NCBI GenBank assembly: GCA_037044905.1
Contig: JBAOKB010000154.1
Location: 310,001 to 374,000, forward strand
Reading direction: 5' to 3'
From: Hortaea werneckii
Lineage: Eukaryota; Ascomycota; Dothideomycetes; Mycosphaerellales; Teratosphaeriaceae
DNA length: 64,000 bases
The translations under genes and the position numbers were made by a program. Positions 33,018 to 43,918 of the stretch are shown here, piece by piece; positions within the stretch are counted from its first letter, which is position 1, and each line of letters opens with the position of its first letter. Under the pieces are notes generated by a model. It did no database searches, was not told the DNA's origin, and saw only the letters and a list, made by a program, of their open reading frames with translations.

Positions 33018-33325
33018 AGTTCAGGAGTCGAGACGGAGATGTTGAACGGAATGTACAAATAGCGATTTGCATAATGTGGTCAACAGTCCTTTCTTAAGAA
33101 ACATTCTATTGGTTCACTTGCCGATAAAGAATCTCAAGCAGAGGCAAAGTGAGTGAAGGGTGAACGTTGTTGGTAATCCTGGGATCATACGGTGGGCCTT
33201 CCATGGTCGGTTCGACATTCAAATTAGCGGCTAAAGGTTGCTACTCATTTTCACAAATCACGAGAATATCTTATGTATACACTTTCGCTGTCTGCGGCTA
33301 CAATTTAAGTCAAGCCTGTAAATCC
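33018..33325. other. Convergent intergenic gap
   Basis: A 308-base AT-richer stretch between convergent stops that presumably contains both 3' UTRs. Nothing else is visible. Confidence 0.4.
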
Positions 33326-34633
33326 TCAGTCATACCAAATAGCGTTCATACCGAAACCCGGCTCCTTCACATCCAGATGCGCCACCCTGCCCAGAAACTC
33401 CTCATGCCACCGATACATCTCCACCCACCCTTGCTCATCATCGCACAGGGCCAGCCACTCATCGCTCCAGGGGCAAGGGCTCACTGCGTTTGAATGACCC
33501 CCACTAGTCGGGGTCGGGTTCAGACAAATCTGCCTTTCAATCTCGCCCTGCTCGCCGAGCTTGAACGCCGCGATATAACCCGTCAATGTGGGCGAGTTGG
33601 ACCGCGCCGTGGCGAAGAGGTATTTGGCCGAGGACGAGGTGAAGACGACGTCGGAGCGGTACATTTTCGGGTGGAACTGATCCATGCCCGGCGGGATCAG
33701 CGGGTAGGTTTTCCGGGTGTAGACGGGCATGCGGGTCTCTGGGTCGATGCAGTAGACGCAGAGACGGTTGCCGCCTTCCATCAGGGCGTAGAGGTAGGCT
33801 CCAGAGGGGTGGATTTCGACCCAGCGGGGATGGTCGTTGGGAGCTGGGGCCGTCACGGATCCTACGAGGGTGAGGAGGCCAGTTTGCATGTCCTGGATAG
33901 ATGTCAGTAAGATTGTCTGCCGTGTTTTTCAGGGGCGAGCGGGGTCTTGCCTTTTTGTGACACCAGATCTTGTTCGACCACATGTCTGCTGAGTAGAGGT
34001 ATTCTTCTTCTTTGTCGAATACCATACCGTGCACAGCAGATCTCTCGTCCAGCGGAGCATTCTGAACATTCTCCTTCAGACTGCCATCCGGGATTGACAC
34101 TGTGCACGTTGATAAAGCCAGCGTGGTCGTAGAACGGGTTGCCATAGACCAGATAAGGCGCCTTTTTGGCGCCTAGGACGAAGATAGCGCGGGTTTTCGT
34201 GTCAGCGTCATTCGCCTTTGGATGTCCACCCATGGCGATGGAGGAATCGTGCTTGATCTCGGTTGGGCTTTGGACGCTGTAGGATCCCCACTTTTTCATG
34301 CCGGCGCCATAAATGTTCTTGCGGTCATGACTGAAATTCATCCACGAGATCGGCTGGTCTTGCGGTATCTCTGTACGCTTGATGAGTTCCAGAGACCTGG
34401 TTTCATCATCAAATTCAACGGTGAAGATGGCACCTGGCGGCGTCCTAGGTGCAGTCAGCACTTGATTCTCCTCATGCACATGCAATCTCGACGACTGGTC
34501 TAATTCTATTAACTGAGCTGCATCGCAGTTTTCGTCACAATTGGAGATATGCAGCTGTACTAAGATGTGGCAAGGGCAACGTGAATCGAGTTCTATACAC
34601 TTACCAGGTGCCAATCATCAAATGGTGTTTCAT
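33326..34633 (-). CDS. Carboxy-cis,cis-muconate cyclase-like beta-propeller (lactonase family)
   Basis: A seven-bladed propeller of the 6-phosphogluconolactonase/muconate-cyclase family. Fungal CMLE members cycloisomerise 3-carboxy-cis,cis-muconate in the protocatechuate pathway. Exon 1 (34633-34605) encodes MKHHLMIGTW. Intron 34604-34445 (160 bases) leads to TPPGAIFTVEFDDETRSLEL. Conserved pieces are YGNPFYDHAGFINVHSV, VHGMVFDKEEEYLYSADMWS and DHPRWVEIHPSGAYLYALME. The intron 33950-33893 has a GC donor (AAG|GCAAGA, branch ACTGAC, CCAG). One extra base near 34086-34092 shifts the frame between HSVN and PDGSLKENVQN. Whether the substrate is carboxymuconate or another lactone cannot be told by eye. 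Confidence 0.85.
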
Positions 34634-35256
34634 CCTGCCTCCAGCTTTGCCAACCTGTGCACTGATAGCTTGCAATCGCGCTGCACTTTTCTGCATCCGT
34701 GCGATGAATGTTTGGTCGATACCATTTTGACGACTGCTCCATCCCTCATGTCATCTGGTCTCTGGAGAATCTCTTACCCGTGACTTTCTGCCGAATTGGA
34801 GTCGGTCCCTCCCGGAAGCAGAATGCGGGTGTGTGGAGACGCACGAGCAGTTTCGGCACTGCCCATTAAGGTTGAACAGGCGCAGACGGTCCGGTGCATG
34901 TCGTTCGGCAGCCTTCCTCTAGACGGCATAGTCAGACGGCTTAAGCAAGGTATTCCCAGCCTCGTCCGTAGCGGTGAGACGTCGGATAGAGGGTCTCGAG
35001 AGGGTCTAGAAACCTCAAGTGGGCTGGGGAAGAGTAGCCAACACACATTATTCATATTGGTCCCATCTACTCACTTCAAGTGCTGTTTAGAGTATCACGG
35101 CGGTCAACAAGTGATTTAGGACCGGCGAGTGTGCTATCTACACCGGGTCGAATTGATACGATAGGGCTGTGCTAGGCCCAGCGTTGAATCTGTGGCATCT
35201 CACCATTGGCTGGCCACAAGCAAACCGGCTTCCCAGCATTAGTACCAACCAGCACC
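34634..35256. promoter_or_regulatory. Divergent intergenic region
   Basis: A 623-base gap between the cyclase-like gene and the glycine-rich small gene. Only random frames are seen. Confidence 0.35.
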
Positions 35257-35836
35257 ATGGGCCTCTTCGACGGCCGCTCCTACAGCGACAACGAGCGCCT
35301 AAGAGTCAATCGTTCTCAATCCGGCTACCGATCACGGGGACACTCCCCGGCGCGGAGCTCTCGCAGCGGTGCCGGCCATGGCTATTACGTGCGTCCATCG
35401 ACTTCCCGCTCAGCCTCCAGCTCTTTCTTCGGTGGAGGAGGCGGGAGCTCAAGCAGCTTCTTTGGCAACTTTGGCGGCTCCAGGGGCATTTTTGGCTCCT
35501 CTGGCAGCTCGTATTACAAGCGTCGACCAAGAGATGGATATATTCGGCTACCTCATACACAAGCTGCAGCGCATGATCAAGGAGCTATGGCACTATGCAC
35601 GGCGGCATCCAGCGAAGGCTTTCTTTGCAGTCATCGTGCCATTGCTGAGCGCAGGAGGTGCAATCCATGGGATTTTGCGGCAATTTGGCATCAGGCTACC
35701 CTTTTTCGACGGCGCAACCAGTTATTCAAGAGGCAGCGGAGGCTACTATGGCAGTTCTGGCTATAGCAGGAGCGATAGTGGAAGCTGGATGGGCAGCGCA
35801 GGGAACTTGATGCAAATCGCAAAGGCCTTCCTTTGA
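35257..35836 (+). CDS. Small Gly/Ser-rich protein with conserved helical core
   Basis: Function unknown. The start at 35257 lies in CACCATGG and gives MGLFDGRSYSDNER. The Gly at position 2 would allow N-myristoylation, which is an inference. Residues 10-85 are Arg/Ser- then Gly/Ser/Phe-rich low complexity (FFGGGGGSSSSFFGNFGGS). A compact core follows: SSYYKRRPRDGYI, then LIHKLQRMIKELWHYARRHP, a hydrophobic segment (AFFAVIVPLLSAGGAIHGIL) and RQFGIRLPFF, ending in SAGNLMQIAKAFL. The core crosses a one-base shift near 35541-35546, where one extra base separates DGYI from GYLIHKL. The core resembles a membrane-associated hairpin conserved among ascomycetes, as I recall the family. Length is about 192 residues. 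Confidence 0.7.
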
Positions 35837-36317
35837 GGTTGAGGAGGATATGAAACCTAACGATGCGCAGCTGCCTCTCCTACGCTATTAGCTAAAATTG
35901 CACGGACCTTCTGCATGAATATTCAGAATGTTAAAAGGCAAAACAGTGCTAGCAAAGGTTGCGGGACCGGTGTCACGGACAGAATGCAGGCGTCGGCGGT
36001 CTTGGAAGATACCCTTTGCTTCAAATAACGAAATCTTAACGGCGGACGATTTAGACGAAAATGTATGGGTTAGAAGGTGCATTCACATGGAAATATGTAC
36101 TACTTGAATAAACTCATGCGCTTGCTGACCCTCTAGCAAGCGCTAGACTTTGTGAGATAAGCCGTCGTTTGCTTTCAGGCTCCTGTGTGCATTCAACTAT
36201 GAAAAGCTGACCTCAATTCATCACCGTTGGCTTCTGATGATGATTACTTGAACCGAAAGCCTAGACGCTGGCAACATCAGACAAACTAAGCTCGGTCACC
36301 TTCTCTTGAAAGAAACC
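35837..36317. other. Intergenic, no gene recognised
   Basis: A 481-base gap between two plus-strand genes. It presumably contains the 3' UTR of the first and the promoter of the kinase-like gene. The frames look random. Confidence 0.35.
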
Positions 36318-37056
36318 ATGCCTTCAGAATACTTTTTCCGCACCAATCTCTCGAATGGCTTTCGCACCAAATTGTACACCAACATCAAGGGCTTCGAACT
36401 CACACGTCGTCTCGCGGCGGCCAGTGACTGCCCGCCACAGGAGCTGGAGGTGGTCTTCATTACCGGAAACGACAGCATCACGACACACAATACCATCGAT
36501 CGGTTTGCACATGCCTTCGGTTTCTCGCACATCCACGTGCCAGGGTATCTTTGCACCGTGGCAGCGAAGCATGACGGAACAAGGGAAACGTTAGGGTCGT
36601 TGCATCCTGCATCACTGCAGCATATGTTAGCGGCTGGCGAGAAGGTGCCTACATATTTTGTACTCCAGATCCTCGAGCGCTGTATCCATCACCACGTTCA
36701 AGCTGGGCAAACGAAGTTCTTGATCAGCGGACTGGATGGAGATGCAGAGACAGCAGCAAAGTTCCCCAGAGAGGTCAGTCGTAGTAGGACTTTGTTGATC
36801 CTTGCTTCCTGGAACACTTGGCTAATGTGAGAAGCAGATCGCGCAGATTTCAGCGGTGATCTCGTTGGTCAAACCGCAAGTAGAAAGCCATATACAAAAT
36901 CAGTTCTCGGACCTGCGCATCGAAGACATTAGGGCGGCGATAGAAGAGCACTACCGCAAGATCTTGCTTGAGATTGATCTGACTGGAGCGAATACCGTCG
37001 ATGAGGAGTACATCATGCTGTTAGGAGCGATTGCGAAGCGGGCATTCGAAGGTTAG
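36318..37056 (+). CDS. Degenerate UMP/CMP (adenylate) kinase homologue without P-loop
   Basis: A nucleoside-monophosphate-kinase-fold protein that appears to have lost its active site. Exon 1 is 36318-36773, intron 36774-36837 (64 bases, GTCAGT, GCTAAT branch, GCAG) and exon 2 ends at 37056. The product is 224 residues, the normal family length. Block by block it tracks UMP/CMP kinase: ELEVVFITGNDSITTHN where the GxPGxGKGT loop should be, then HAFGFSHIHVPGYLC for the YGFTHLSAGDLLR block, then MLAAGEKVPTYFVLQILERC, then TKFLISGLDG for FLIDGFPR. The P-loop Lys, the GDLLR Arg and the DGFPR Arg are all gone. The frame is intact, so it looks like a maintained pseudo-kinase rather than a dead gene. 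Confidence 0.7.
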
Positions 37057-37740
37057 GAAAGCGATGTGGCGAGCACGAAGGGATGTTGGACAATGCCTGG
37101 AGAAAGAACTTCAAAGTGTGAGCGATGACGGAAGTCGCACAGGCCGAAATGGAACATTGATGAATCGGAGAAAACGTGTCAAAGGCCGCTGGAGCTGTGT
37201 TATGCTGGATAACCATTCACGACCTTGGCAAATCTGGTCATACTGCCATATCTAATTGAGGTCTTTCCTCCAGCTACGACTGTGGCTTACGGAATCTGGA
37301 ACGCACGGGATGAGAGTCAGCGGTCACACACCACGATCACATAACTTACAAGAATTCAAAAAGAATACAAATATGCCTACGTCGATGAGGGACTCGACAT
37401 GAACGCCATCAAGTTGCAACATGAGCGTAGTTCAAGTTAGCTAAGTACTTATTTACCGTTGATCACTGTCCTTAGACGGCCCCATAGTGAACGTCTTGTA
37501 GTGTACTTGGAGGCACGTTGACATTTACTGTTGTTCCCAGTCCTCTGATAGTCTCTGCAGGTTTAAAGCAACTCTCTCCTCTCCTTGATATGCTAGATTC
37601 TGAATCATTCCAAACACCCCTTGGCGACGGCTTCATTTCAGTCAGCTAAGGAAGACCGTATCCTGTGGGAGAGGAAACCGAGCCTATCATTCTGACACCT
37701 ACGCTTGACACGACAGGTAACTACTTATCCTCGTCACAAC
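37057..37740. other. Intergenic, no gene recognised
   Basis: A 684-base, rather AT-rich stretch between plus-strand genes. No conserved frame and no repeat noticed. Confidence 0.35.
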
Positions 37741-38640
37741 ATGGCTCATCTGACCCAGAAGTGCCACCTTTTTCTACTTCCACAAGAGTTACAGGATGAG
37801 ATTTTCGACCTCGCATTCTTTAACGAGAAAGGAGCAATGTACATAGATGTTTGGTACTGGCATCACCGCTAACGAGACCGTCGAGCCGCGGACCATACTT
37901 ACCCAGCCGAGCCCTTTCCGGAGCCTAAGGTCGTGCAGCTTCTCGTCAACAAACGCTTCTTTTTAGCTGCGGCTCGCGCTCTGATCCAGAGTCAATCTTT
38001 CAACGCGCGGCCTTTGCCGCATGACTGGCGGCAGGCAATCGATGTAGATCTCCTGCGCTCTGGCATCATACCAGCCTTCGTGCGGGATCTGAGGTGTAAG
38101 CTGCGGGACATCATACAAGTGTCTGGCGACCTTCCAAACCTGAAAAGGCTGGTGCTGAACATCGAATATTATGACTTTGCCGTGTTGGGGCCGGAGAAGA
38201 TGGTGTGCTTGGATGAACTGGGCGACGACGACTTTGCCAAAATACTCCGCCATAATGAGTGGCAGAGAGTGTACCGGCTTTGTAACAGGGTGCCGGTGCT
38301 CGAGGTCAAGCCGGGATGTTATTCATACGCCACCATGAATGGAGGCAAAGATTTGTGGGATAGAAACGCGCTGAAGCTCATACGTTACATCCACGAGATG
38401 CGAGAGAGGGAAGGGAGACAAGGAAAGATACCCAGCACAAGGAGCTATGTCCCAGGATTCATGGTACCGTTGTACCCAGGGTCGAAAGTGCGATGTGGCA
38501 GGAATGTTGGTTTGTGGGTGGAGGAGGCGTTAGAATGGAAGCAGGAATTTAGGATGATGGTCGTCCTTGCTGTGTGGCTGACTCTGCTGCTGGCTCTTGT
38601 GTTATGGAGGAGAAGCGACGGCATGTGTTTGTTGTTGTAG
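37741..38640 (+). pseudogene. F-box-like (2EXR-type) protein with in-frame stop
   Basis: A single frame begins at 37741 (MAHLTQKCHLFLLPQELQDE), the start typical of the many fungal F-box-like proteins whose first motif is LPxELxxxIF. A TAA at 37870-37872 interrupts it. The same frame then continues without break (VVQLLVNKRFFLAAARALIQ, LPNLKRLVLNIEYYDF) to a stop at 38640. The tail contains a hydrophobic segment (MVVLAVWLTLLLALVLW). A 58- or 68-base intron removing the stop does not keep frame with the best acceptors. One starting GTTTGG and ending CCGGAG would, but its sites are poor. A CAA-to-TAA change would explain the stop. It could be a pseudogene, a miscalled base or an unrecognised intron. 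Confidence 0.5.
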
Positions 38641-39057
38641 TATCATGGCTGCTGAGGTTATACCTGATGGGGACGGTGAGAGAAAGTCGAGACATAGGCC
38701 ATTTTGTGGCTACGAGTTGGAGGACTATCGATCATTGTGTTCAGAACAGAGTTGAGGCATTGGTATCATGGTAATTCTTGTAGCGTTACAATATCATCGA
38801 TGAATGCTGTATGCTATGTTGGACGCGTAAGGTTAACGGGAGTGTCAGGACTGTAGTCCACAGCCTGAGGCTAGCGCAATTTCCTAGGACCCAATGACGC
38901 CAGGCTGCGTCCGCGCCTCCTTCCAAACTTGGCATCGCGTGGAGTGAGGCCCAGACTTGTGCTGCACGCTCACCTCGAGTACTGGACGTCCTTCTTGCTA
39001 TTCCCCATCTTCCCTACCTACATGTATCAGTAGACGATCTGCCGGAGCGTCGCCATC
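38641..39057. promoter_or_regulatory. Upstream region of PAN1
   Basis: A 417-base gap ending at the PAN1 ATG. It presumably contains the PAN1 promoter. Pyrimidine-rich stretches occur in the last 100 bases (CTTCCAAACTT, CCCCATCTTCCC). Confidence 0.35.
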
Positions 39058-42000
39058 ATGTTCTCCGGCTCCAATTCCTACCTCGGCGGCGCGAACAGCG
39101 CTCGCCAGCAGGGGTTCGGCCAACAGCCACAGCAGCAGTCCTTCTCCGGCCAACCGTCTCCCTTCGGCGCACAGCAAACTGGCTTTGGACAGCAAGGTGC
39201 TCTGCAACCGCAATACACTGGCTATCCCCAGGGCGGTTTGCAGCCTCAGGCGACGGGTTTCCCGGGGCCGCAGCAGCCTCAGCAGCAGTATGGTGGCTTC
39301 CAGCAGCCCCAGCCCACTGGCTTTCAACAACCTCAGCCGACGGGCTTCCAGCAGCCTCAACCTACCGGGTTCCAACAGCCTCAGCCCACGGGGTTTCAGC
39401 AACCGCAGCCCACGGGGTTCCAATCGCAGCTTCAGCCTCAGCCCACTGGGTTTGCACAGCCAGGCCAGCAGCAGAATGGTATGCCGCAACCTCCCGCGCA
39501 GCCGCAGAAGCCGCAGGCGACAGGTATGACCAGCACCGACATTGCCAACTCCTTCCGTGGCTCGCCGGCTCAGCAGCAACCGCCGAGTCAACCACCGAGT
39601 ACCGGCAACAAGATCCCGAACATCCGCCTCTCCTTCATTACTGCCCAAGATCAATCCAAGTTCGAGCAGCTCTTCAGGAGCGCGACTGGAAGCGAGCAAG
39701 CATTATCGGGCGAAAAGGCGAAAGATTTGTTGTTGAGGAGCAAGCTGGATGGCAATAGTTTGGCGCAGGTATGGACTTTGTCGGACACCACCAAGAGCGG
39801 ACAGCTGTTGTTCCCCGAGTTCGCTCTGGCAATGTACCTCTGCAATTTGAAGCTTACTGGCAAAGACTTGCCTGGGGTCCTGCCTGAGACGGTCAGGAAT
39901 GAGGTGGGTAGTATGGTGGACATCATCAGCTTCGGCGTACCAGACGAGGCGCCTCAGCAGCAACCAAGCAGCAATGCGCCCAACTTCAGCCAGCCTCCAA
40001 AGATCGAGCAGCCGCAGGCACAGAATCCGAGCAACTCTCAGCTTCTTTCTGCCTTGACAGCTCAGCCTACGGGCTTCCAGGTTCCGCAGCCAACCGGATT
40101 CCAGCAGCCTCAGCCTACAGGTCTACAACCCCAACAAACAGGATTCGCGCAACAAGGCATGCAAGCGAGTCCACAGGCGACTGGGTATCAAGGTCCACGC
40201 CCACCAATGCCGCCGATGCCAACCGGTTTCAGCCCTCAACAGGGGCTCTCGCCACAACAGACCGGCTATCCCTCGGCACAGCCATTGAATGCCCAACCAA
40301 CCGGCCGGCCAGGTCAATGGGGCTTAGTTAATGCTCCAGCATCAGGTTTACCTAACTTACAAGCACTACAGACGCAGATGATGCCACAACCTGGTCGCGA
40401 AGCAGGAGCTTTCAGCGCGCAGGGCTTGCGGGGCAACGCCACGGTACCTTGGGCAGTGACAAAAGATGAGAAGCAGATATATGACGCCATGTTCAAGGCC
40501 TGGGACGGGTTTGGAAAGGGATACATTACTGGTAACCAGGCACTCGAGATCTTTGGTCAATCTGGGCTCGAAAAGGGTGACCTTGAGAGGATCTGGACAC
40601 TCTCAGACCCACACAACCGAGGTAGATTGAACTTGGACGAATTTGCTGTCGCCATGCACTTGATTTACAGGCGCCTCAACGGATACGAAGTCCCTGCTCA
40701 GCTACCACCAGAGCTTGTGCCTCCAAGTACAAGGAACCTGAACAGCTCGATCGATAGGATGAAGGGTTTGCTGTCAGAAGATGCAAATGAGCGCAAGAAT
40801 ACTGGCGCATTCCTACAGCCGCAAAAGACTGGCGTAAGCTATCTTAAGTCTCACTCTTTCCGAGGCGGACCTAATGGAGCATCGACTGGACAGAGGAAGG
40901 ACGCAACTGTCTTTAAGAACGACGATGATGCTGTCGGCTACCGTTCTTCTGCGCGCCGTCGTGTCGGTCGTGATACCGAGCAGCGCTCGCCATCGCCAGC
41001 GTCCAGTGCAGGAGGACAAAATGCTGACGAAATGGGCATTGATCAGCTCCGCAAACTCATTCGTGAGAAGCAGGTATTGCTGGAAGCCATGGACTTTGAA
41101 GATGAATCACACGCCGATGAGGAAGATGCTCTCGATCGCAAGGATCGCAAAGAGTCCGAAGACCTCTTCAGACGCATTCGAAGAATGCAGGAAGACATCG
41201 ACAGCCATCCCAACAGCGCGTACAAATCTTCCGATTCGGAGGCCGAGCGCCGTACCCTCCAGCGTCAGCTCAGAGGCCTTCAAGACAAGCTGCCAGAACT
41301 CGCATCGCACGTACGACGTTGCGAACGGGCTATCGCTGATGCGCAGCTTGAACTTTTTCGTCTGAAGGACGCCAAGGAGCATCCTGGTAGCGCGCAAGCG
41401 ATAGTCGGTACTGGACCAGGGGGCGCTGTCACGGAGAGTGACCGCCTGAAAGCGAGGGCACGAACAATGATGCAACAGCGTTCCGCTGCTCTATCTGGAA
41501 AGAAGGTCGAGAATAGCGACGACGGATCTGGCGCCAGCCAGAGACTAGAGGAAGAGAACAAGCGCGTGAGTCGCGAGAGAGAGGACAATGAGAAGATGGT
41601 CCGTGATGTTGAAGAGAGCGTCACAGAATACTCCAAATCCCTGGAGGATGGCCTTAAGGAGGGTAGCGAGAGTGCATCAGACGAGCATGAGCGGAGGAGA
41701 TGGGTTGACGGTCTTGGGGTCGAGGATGAAGTCAAGGACTTTATCTACGATCTGCAGCGGAGCTCCCGAGCGGCACGGATCAGAAACGAAGAAAAGACTT
41801 CATCCTCCCGCTCGCGTGGAAAAGCAGCTGACGCGCCGCAAGACAGTAGCAGAACGGGTACGCCAACAGGCGGAAGGAGCCGAATCTCCTGCTGCAGCGC
41901 GGAGCGCTACAATCTCACCTCAGCCTAGCGGTGGATCCTACCAGACTTACAGAACAGCAGAAGAGAGAGCCGCATTTATCAAACAACAGGCCGAGCAGCG

Positions 42001-43480
42001 CATGGCTGAGCGCTTGGCGGCACTTGGTCTTAGGCCTGCAGCACGCTCCGCTTCTAGCGGAGGCGAAACAGCTGCTCAGCGCACAGAGCGTGAAAAGAAG
42101 GAGCGCGAAGATCGTCTCAAGCAAGCCGAAGCAGAGGATGCGAGGAGGGAGCAGGAGAGGCAGGCTCGTTTGCAGGGTGAGAGCGTCGCTCCACCATCAC
42201 CAACTCAGAGCAAGTCCAAACCACCTGCACCGCCGGCGCCTCGCAAAGGTCGGAGCGAAAGTATGCAGAGTCAGGAGAGAGAGCAAGCAAAGGCGGAAGA
42301 GAAATCGGTCGAGGACAATATCAAGGAGGAGGCTCTGAAAGAGCAGCAGGTCGCGCTTGAAGGCGAGACAAAAGATCTAGAGTATGTATCGACAGCATGC
42401 ACCACTCGACGTTGCTTCGCTAACAGCTTAAACAGGGACGAAGAAGCTCGCCAAGAAAAGGAGCTCCAGAAGCAGCGTGAAGAAGCTGAGGCAAATCTGC
42501 GCGCTCTGGAGGAGCAGGTGAAGGCCGGTAAGCTCAAGCGCTCCGAAGAAAAGAAGAAGCGTGAAGCGGCCAAGAAAGAGGCGCATGACAAGGAGGCTCG
42601 TCTTGCTGCTCAGCGAGCCGAGATTGAGGCGGCGAAGGAGCGGGAAAGGCAGCTTCGAGCCCAGCTAGAAGCTGAGGATGACGACAGCAGCAGCGATGAT
42701 GAATGGGAGCGGCCGGAAGAGGATGCGGCCCAGGAGAATCAAGAACCGGAGAAGAGCACCGAAGCGCCCGCTGCACCGGTACCAGAGATCAGATCCCCAC
42801 CCGCAGCTGGAAGCCCAGAGGCAGTCTCGAGCCCTCCGGCCGAAAGCAAGAATCCATTCTTCAAGTCCATGAACCAGCAGCAGACTCCCTCGGCCATGGC
42901 CTCTCCGGCTGCCGGAAGTCCAGACGCAGAGAAGAAGGATACCAACCCTTTCCATCGCATGACACAGCAGCAGCCTCTCCCTGATCCAGCTCCAGCTCCA
43001 GCAAGGCAAAGAAGCCAGCCGAAGGACGACGATGACTGGTCCGTGGTCGAGAGCTCTGCAGACGAAGACGAGGACAACGACGCACCGACTGGTGGTAGCG
43101 CGAAACAACTGGCTTCGATGCTGTTTGGGACCATGGGACCGCCAAGGCCTTTGAGCAGCAATGACAATGAGCGCGGAGCGGGTTCCCCTGCTCCAGGGGG
43201 TTCTGGAGTCAGCTCACCGCCTCCGCCGCCACCTATGCCCAGTGGCGGTGCACCCCCGCCTCCACCTATGCCGACTGGCGGTGCCCCACCGCCTCCTCCG
43301 GGCCCACCTCCGCCGCCAGCGATGCCAGGTGGTGGCGAGACCGCTGCGAGAAGCCCACCTCCAGCTGGCGCTTTGCCAGATAGGAGTGGGCTGCTTGAAC
43401 AGATCCAGGCAGGTAAGGGTCTGAAGAAGACGCAGACCAAGGATCGAAGCACGTCGAGCGTGGCGGGTCGCGTACTGTAA
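39058..43480 (+). CDS. PAN1: PAN1, endocytic actin-regulatory EH-domain scaffold
   Basis: A scaffold of cortical actin patches that binds epsins and activates Arp2/3. About 1,455 residues: an N-terminal Gln/Pro-rich repeat region (PQPTG motifs, targets of Ark1/Prk1-type kinases in yeast); EH1 near residues 187-290 (LSFITAQDQSKFEQLFRSAT); a second PTG-rich linker; EH2 near 463-560 (TKDEKQIYDAMFKAWDGFGK). A coiled coil (MGIDQLRKLIREKQVLLEAM) and a long Glu/Lys/Arg-rich helix follow, then polyproline (GGAPPPPPMPTGG) and a C-terminal WH2 motif (SGLLEQIQAGKGLKKTQ). The 54-base intron at 42382-42435 (GTATGT, GCTAAC, ACAG) is in frame and stop-free. One extra base near 41841-41850 shifts the frame between KAADAPQD and AERVRQQAEGAES. 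Confidence 0.95.
39295..39414 (+). repeat. Five tandem 24-base units in PAN1
   Basis: Five consecutive 24-base units encode GFQQPQPT five times, with silent differences between units. A sixth, broken unit (GFQSQLQPQPT) follows. The units are in frame, so gain or loss would change the number of PQPTG kinase-target motifs without disrupting the protein. Confidence 0.9.
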
Positions 43481-43918
43481 TGGAGGAATGCACTGAGTAG
43501 ACCAGGTACTGAAACGGAGGGAAAGCATGTTCGCTGTGAGCTAGCTGATGAGTAGTGGGCAAAAGCAAAGATTGCATAGATGTGTATACAAGAAGTATTC
43601 AGTCACTAAGGTTGCTTTTAGCTCCATCTCCTGGTACAGCTAATTGCGTTCACCAGACACATCAAGTACGCGGTCACTGGAGTGCTACGATTTGGAAGAG
43701 GCGCTATTCAAGGGTGAGTAGTTACTGATCAAACACAGAGCTCTTCACTGGCTCTTTAGGCCGCGCAATCCTTGCTATTTCTCGCTATCAAGACTTTTAG
43801 ATAGGCAGGCCACCACCCTTCCTAACTTCAGACCTCCAATAGCCTTTCGATTGAGCCCAGTAGTGTCTTGGTTCCCGCCTTCCTGGCCCACTACAATCTT
43901 TTCAACCCCTCGCCAAGC
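43481..43918. other. Intergenic, no gene recognised
   Basis: A 438-base gap between PAN1 and the BTB-like gene on the same strand, probably with the PAN1 3' UTR and the next promoter. Confidence 0.35.

Noticed and set aside
19734..34633. A classical secondary-metabolite cluster
   Set aside because: No polyketide synthase, NRPS, terpene synthase or pathway transcription factor is present, and the group is interrupted by FAS1, INSIG and YTM1 genes.
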